Source of the DNA: JAXHUE01 sp034189655
GTDB taxonomy: Bacteria > Chloroflexota > Dehalococcoidia > E44-bin15
Length of the DNA stretch: 24,521 nt
Assembly (NCBI GenBank): GCA_034189655.1
Contig: JAXHUE010000026.1
Span: 1 to 24,521, forward strand
Direction of reading: 5' to 3'
The translations under genes and the position numbers were made by a program. The notes under the pieces were generated by a model that was given only the letters and a program-made list of their open reading frames with translations, searched no databases and was not told the DNA's origin. How positions within the stretch are numbered: the first letter of the stretch is position 1; each line of letters opens with the position of its first letter. Positions 22,630 to 24,521 of this stretch are shown piece after piece.

Positions 22630-23073
22630 CTATATGTGGTACATGGCCTCTTCCGGCCCCTCTCTCTCCCGCTGCCGGCGCGCCAGCTCCTCCAACGTGA
22701 TGGACTCCAGCACCCCGCTGGCCGCCCTCTTCATCTCCGACCAGACTTCGCGAGTGACGCAGGCAGAGGCGCGGGGGCACGTGGCGGGGTCGTCCACGCA
22801 CTCGACGGGGGCCACCGAGCCCTCCAGCACCTCGACGATCTCGGCCACCCTGATCTCGGCGGGAGGCCGGGCCAGGCTGAAGCCGCCGCGGGCGCCGCGG
22901 GCGCTGGTCACCAGGCCGGCGGCCTTGAGCGGCGTCACCACCTGCTCCAGGTAGCGCTCCGATACCTGCTGCCTGCGCGCGATATCTTTGAGCAGGATGG
23001 GCCCTTCGCCGTAGTGCAGGGCGAGCTCCAGCATGGCCCTGGTCCCGTATCTGCCCCTGGTGGAAAGCCTCAT
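22630..23073 (-). CDS. Rrf2/IscR-family transcriptional regulator
   Basis: This 147-residue Rrf2 winged-helix regulator starts MRLSTRGRYGTRAMLELALHYGEGPILLKDIA, followed by QQVSERYLEQVVTPLKAAGLVTSARGARGGFSLARP, the classical DNA-binding part. Three cysteines, C92, C99 and C105 (ECVDDPATCPRASAC), sit almost where IscR holds its [2Fe-2S] cluster, so it is probably an Fe-S or redox sensor. CymR-type cysteine-metabolism regulators usually lack them. The ATG follows AGAGGG. As first gene of the cysK-iscS block it most likely controls sulfur and Fe-S supply. Confidence 0.93.
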   Translation of the reverse strand: MRLSTRGRYGTRAMLELALHYGEGPILLKDIARRQQVSERYLEQVVTPLKAAGLVTSARGARGGFSLARPPAEIRVAEIVEVLEGSVAPVECVDDPATCPRASACVTREVWSEMKRAASGVLESITLEELARRQREREGPEEAMYHI

Positions 23074-23096
23074 GGTGGCACCCTCTATTATTACTA

Positions 23097-23107
23097 ATAT
23101 TATCAGT
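23097..23107 (-). promoter_or_regulatory. AT-rich element at the Rrf2 transcription start
   Basis: ACTGATAATAT (23107-23097, minus strand), followed by TAGTAATAATAG, lies at about +1 to +11 of the predicted Rrf2 transcript and is repeated upstream of the CoA-binding gene (20367-20357). It is a candidate autorepression operator. Confidence 0.4.
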
Positions 23108-23113
23108 TTGCTA

Positions 23114-23143
23114 ATGTTATCTCACGACGGGCAGGGTTGTCAA
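23114..23143 (-). promoter_or_regulatory. Promoter of the Rrf2-cysK-iscS block
   Basis: On the minus strand: a perfect TTGACA (23143-23138), an 18-nt spacer and TAACAT (23119-23114). The predicted start is near 23107, 34 nt before the ATG. It is back to back with a plus-strand TTGACA at 23173. Confidence 0.6.
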
Positions 23144-23172
23144 CCGTGCCCTCCGCCAGGACGGGCGGCTTC

Positions 23173-23207
23173 TTGACAAGGGGCAGGCTTCGTGATAGTC
23201 TGCCCCT
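23173..23207 (+). promoter_or_regulatory. Plus-strand promoter with inverted-repeat operator
   Basis: A perfect TTGACA (23173-23178) with TAGTCT at 17-nt spacing (23196-23201), a weak -10. A perfect 8-bp inverted repeat AGGGGCAG (23179-23186) and CTGCCCCT (23200-23207) spans from just after the -35 to just past the -10, a classic repressor-site position. The -10 weakness makes the promoter call moderate. Confidence 0.45.
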
Positions 23208-23208
23208 G

Positions 23209-23261
23209 TCAGATGCCTCTGGCCTCGGTATCTGAAGCCACCAGCCTGGGGGCAGGTTTTT
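23209..23261 (+). promoter_or_regulatory. Structured leader with terminator-like hairpin
   Basis: Right after the predicted start, TCAGAT (23209-23214) pairs with ATCTGA (23230-23235). A short hairpin AGCCTG-GGGG-CAGGTT (23243-23258, two weak outer pairs) then runs into TTTTT (23257-23261). CTGCCCC at 23200-23206 could instead pair with GGGGCAG at 23249-23255, giving a longer stem enclosing the first hairpin. This layout suits a small RNA or an attenuator before the SDR gene. No known class is recognised. The rest of 23262-23527 holds one 7-bp stem-loop (TCCCTCG/CGAGGGA, 23265-23284) and no believable gene. Confidence 0.4.
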
Positions 23262-23527
23262 CGTTCCCTCGCAAGCTCGAGGGACCCACGATGACGGGCC
23301 TTCCTCTTATCCTTAAACTCGCCCTTACGTTTCTTTACACGCCATTTCACTTTACGTCGCAGGCATCGACTCTCTCCACCCAACCGCGATGGCGCCCGTC
23401 GTACACGGTTGCTCTATGGGCAATGGGGAGGGACCGGGCACACGGAACGGGCCCACCGCAGCCTGGATGGGGCGGGTCCAACAGCAGTGGCTGTCCTGAA
23501 ATCTACGACCGAGAGAAGGAGGGAGCA

Positions 23528-24460
23528 ATGGGCAACAGGTTGAAGGACAAGGTGGTAATCGTCACTGGCGGCGGCCGCGGCATCGGGCGGGGCCACGCAC
23601 TGGCCTTCGCCGCCGAAGGGGCCAAGGTGGTGGTCAACGACCTGGGCGGGGCCACCGACGGCACCGGCGCCGATAAGACCCCCGCCGACGAGGTGGTGGC
23701 CGAGATCAAGAAGATGGGCGGCCAGGCAGTGGCCAACTACGACACGGTGGCCACCATGAAAGGCGGGGAGGGCATCATCAAGACGGCCGTAGACACCTTC
23801 GGCCGGCTGGACTTCCTGGTGAACAACGCCGGCGTGCTCCGCGACCGCATGGTCTTCAACATGACCGAGGAGGAGTGGGACATAGTGATGAAGGTCCACC
23901 TCTACGGGCACTTCAACACCACCAAGCACGCCTGCATCCTCTTCCGGCAGCAGCGGAGCGGCCGCATCATCAACACCGCCTCGGCCGCGGGCCTGGGCAA
24001 CATGGGCCAGGCCAACTACAGCGCCGCCAAGGAGGGGATCGTAGGCTTCACGCGGACGGTGGCCCGGGACATGGGCAAGTACGGGATGACCTGCAACTGC
24101 ATCCGCCCCGGGGCCGCCACGCGCATGACCATGACCCCTGAGCTGGCCGCCGCCTGGGAGAAGCGCCAGCAGACCATGGGAGAGACCGGCCTCCCCGGTG
24201 GCGGCGGCATGGACCTGGCCTCCATGGCGCCCGAGGCCGTCTCCCCAATGGTGGTGTTCCTGTGCACCGACGAGGCAAGCGACATCAACGGCTGCACCTT
24301 CGACGTCCACGGCGGCGACATCGGCCTCTACTCCGAGCCCACCATCATCAGGAGCATCCACAAGAAGGGGATATGGACCATCGACGAGCTGTGTGAGCTC
24401 GTCCCGACAACCCTGGCCGAGGGGCTGGTCAACCCATCGCCACCGCAGCCGCAGAAGTGA
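23528..24460 (+). CDS. SDR family oxidoreductase, MFE-2-type (3R)-hydroxyacyl-CoA dehydrogenase-like
   Basis: This 310-residue SDR has TGGGRGIG at 13-20, NNAG at 99-102 and the catalytic residues S152, Y164 and K168 (YSAAK). The insert VVVNDLGGATDGTGADKTPADEVVAEIKKMGG after the second strand is typical of the dehydrogenase unit of peroxisomal multifunctional enzyme type 2 and its bacterial relatives, which act on hydroxyacyl-CoA. A long C-terminal extension (about 250-310) follows the core. The frame stays open far upstream to 23192, but the ATG at 23528 has a perfect AAGGAGGGAG and begins the family sequence. The leader region upstream may regulate it. It fits the acyl-CoA chemistry at the other end of the window. 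Confidence 0.9.
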   Translation: MGNRLKDKVVIVTGGGRGIGRGHALAFAAEGAKVVVNDLGGATDGTGADKTPADEVVAEIKKMGGQAVANYDTVATMKGGEGIIKTAVDTFGRLDFLVNNAGVLRDRMVFNMTEEEWDIVMKVHLYGHFNTTKHACILFRQQRSGRIINTASAAGLGNMGQANYSAAKEGIVGFTRTVARDMGKYGMTCNCIRPGAATRMTMTPELAAAWEKRQQTMGETGLPGGGGMDLASMAPEAVSPMVVFLCTDEASDINGCTFDVHGGDIGLYSEPTIIRSIHKKGIWTIDELCELVPTTLAEGLVNPSPPQPQK

Positions 24461-24521
24461 GAGCCACTCTCAGGCCTTGGCATTGACAGAGACAGGTGAG
24501 CGGCCGGCACCCATCTCGCGG

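Noticed and set aside
23117..23383. 88-residue basic open frame on the minus strand in the divergent region
   Set aside because: It is Arg/Lys-rich, has no family similarity, overlaps both promoters and has no convincing ribosome binding site.
22606..23510. 11-mer CTGAAATCTAC present at 22606-22616 and near 23499
   Set aside because: One copy is the cysK start region. An 11-mer of mixed composition is expected to recur by chance many times in 24 kb.
23192..23527. N-terminal extension of the last SDR
   Set aside because: The frame is open but does not resemble SDR sequence. The ATG at 23528 has a perfect ribosome binding site and begins the family domain.
24483..24488. TTGACA near the window end as a promoter
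   Set aside because: No -10 is found at usable spacing before the window ends.

Overview
The window is a GC-rich bacterial chromosome segment from an organism with anaerobic, ferredoxin- and CoA-based metabolism. The signs are a ferredoxin-dependent 2-oxoacid oxidoreductase, a CoA-transferase, acyl-CoA dehydrogenase and SDR enzymes, FdhD, and an Fe-S/sulfur operon. No ribosomal or taxonomic marker is present. My best guess from gene content and style is Chloroflexota (Dehalococcoidia-like), and that is an inference only. I see no insertion sequence, phage gene or CRISPR array. The genes look chromosomal and mostly intact.

Layout. (1) 1-76: tRNA-Arg(UCU) on the minus strand. (2) 415-2480 (+): an acyl-CoA dehydrogenase and an SDR oxidoreductase, followed by a strong hairpin between convergent genes. 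(3) 2736-6751 (-): a vorB-vorA-vorG type 2-oxoacid:ferredoxin oxidoreductase followed by an AbfT-like CoA-transferase. Together with the flanking dehydrogenases this reads as an acyl-CoA module (2-oxoacid to acyl-CoA to free acid or oxidised acyl-CoA). (4) 7086-10880 (+): a strong promoter followed by a SPASM radical SAM enzyme, an EgtD-like methyltransferase, an arginine deiminase/amidinotransferase-fold enzyme and a small membrane-anchored unknown. The first three form a tight cassette whose product I cannot name. It is the best candidate here for an undescribed pathway. (5) 10973-13551 (+): a DUF255/YyaL thioredoxin-domain protein overlapping a glutaredoxin-PDZ fusion. (6) 13585-14536 (+): a regulated promoter with a 9-bp inverted repeat over its -10, a multi-pass membrane protein and an XRE regulator. 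(7) 14567-23073 (-): a long co-directional block. In transcription order it holds an Rrf2/IscR-like regulator, cysK, iscS, a CoA-binding protein, a YHS protein, mnmA, a MOSC protein, fdhD, nadA, an AlkZ/YcaQ-like winged-helix protein and a site-2 protease. The first nine form a coherent sulfur and Fe-S supply and use unit: cysteine synthesis, persulfide release, tRNA thiolation, molybdenum-cofactor sulfuration and a [4Fe-4S] NAD enzyme. (8) 23074-24460: a 454-nt divergent regulatory region with a structured leader, then a MFE-2-type SDR on the plus strand.

Several starts were moved from the longest open frame to the codon supported by a Shine-Dalgarno sequence: vorB, the deiminase-like gene, the DUF255 gene, iscS, the CoA-binding gene, the YHS gene and the last SDR. 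All functional names come from motif recognition by eye, and no database search was possible.
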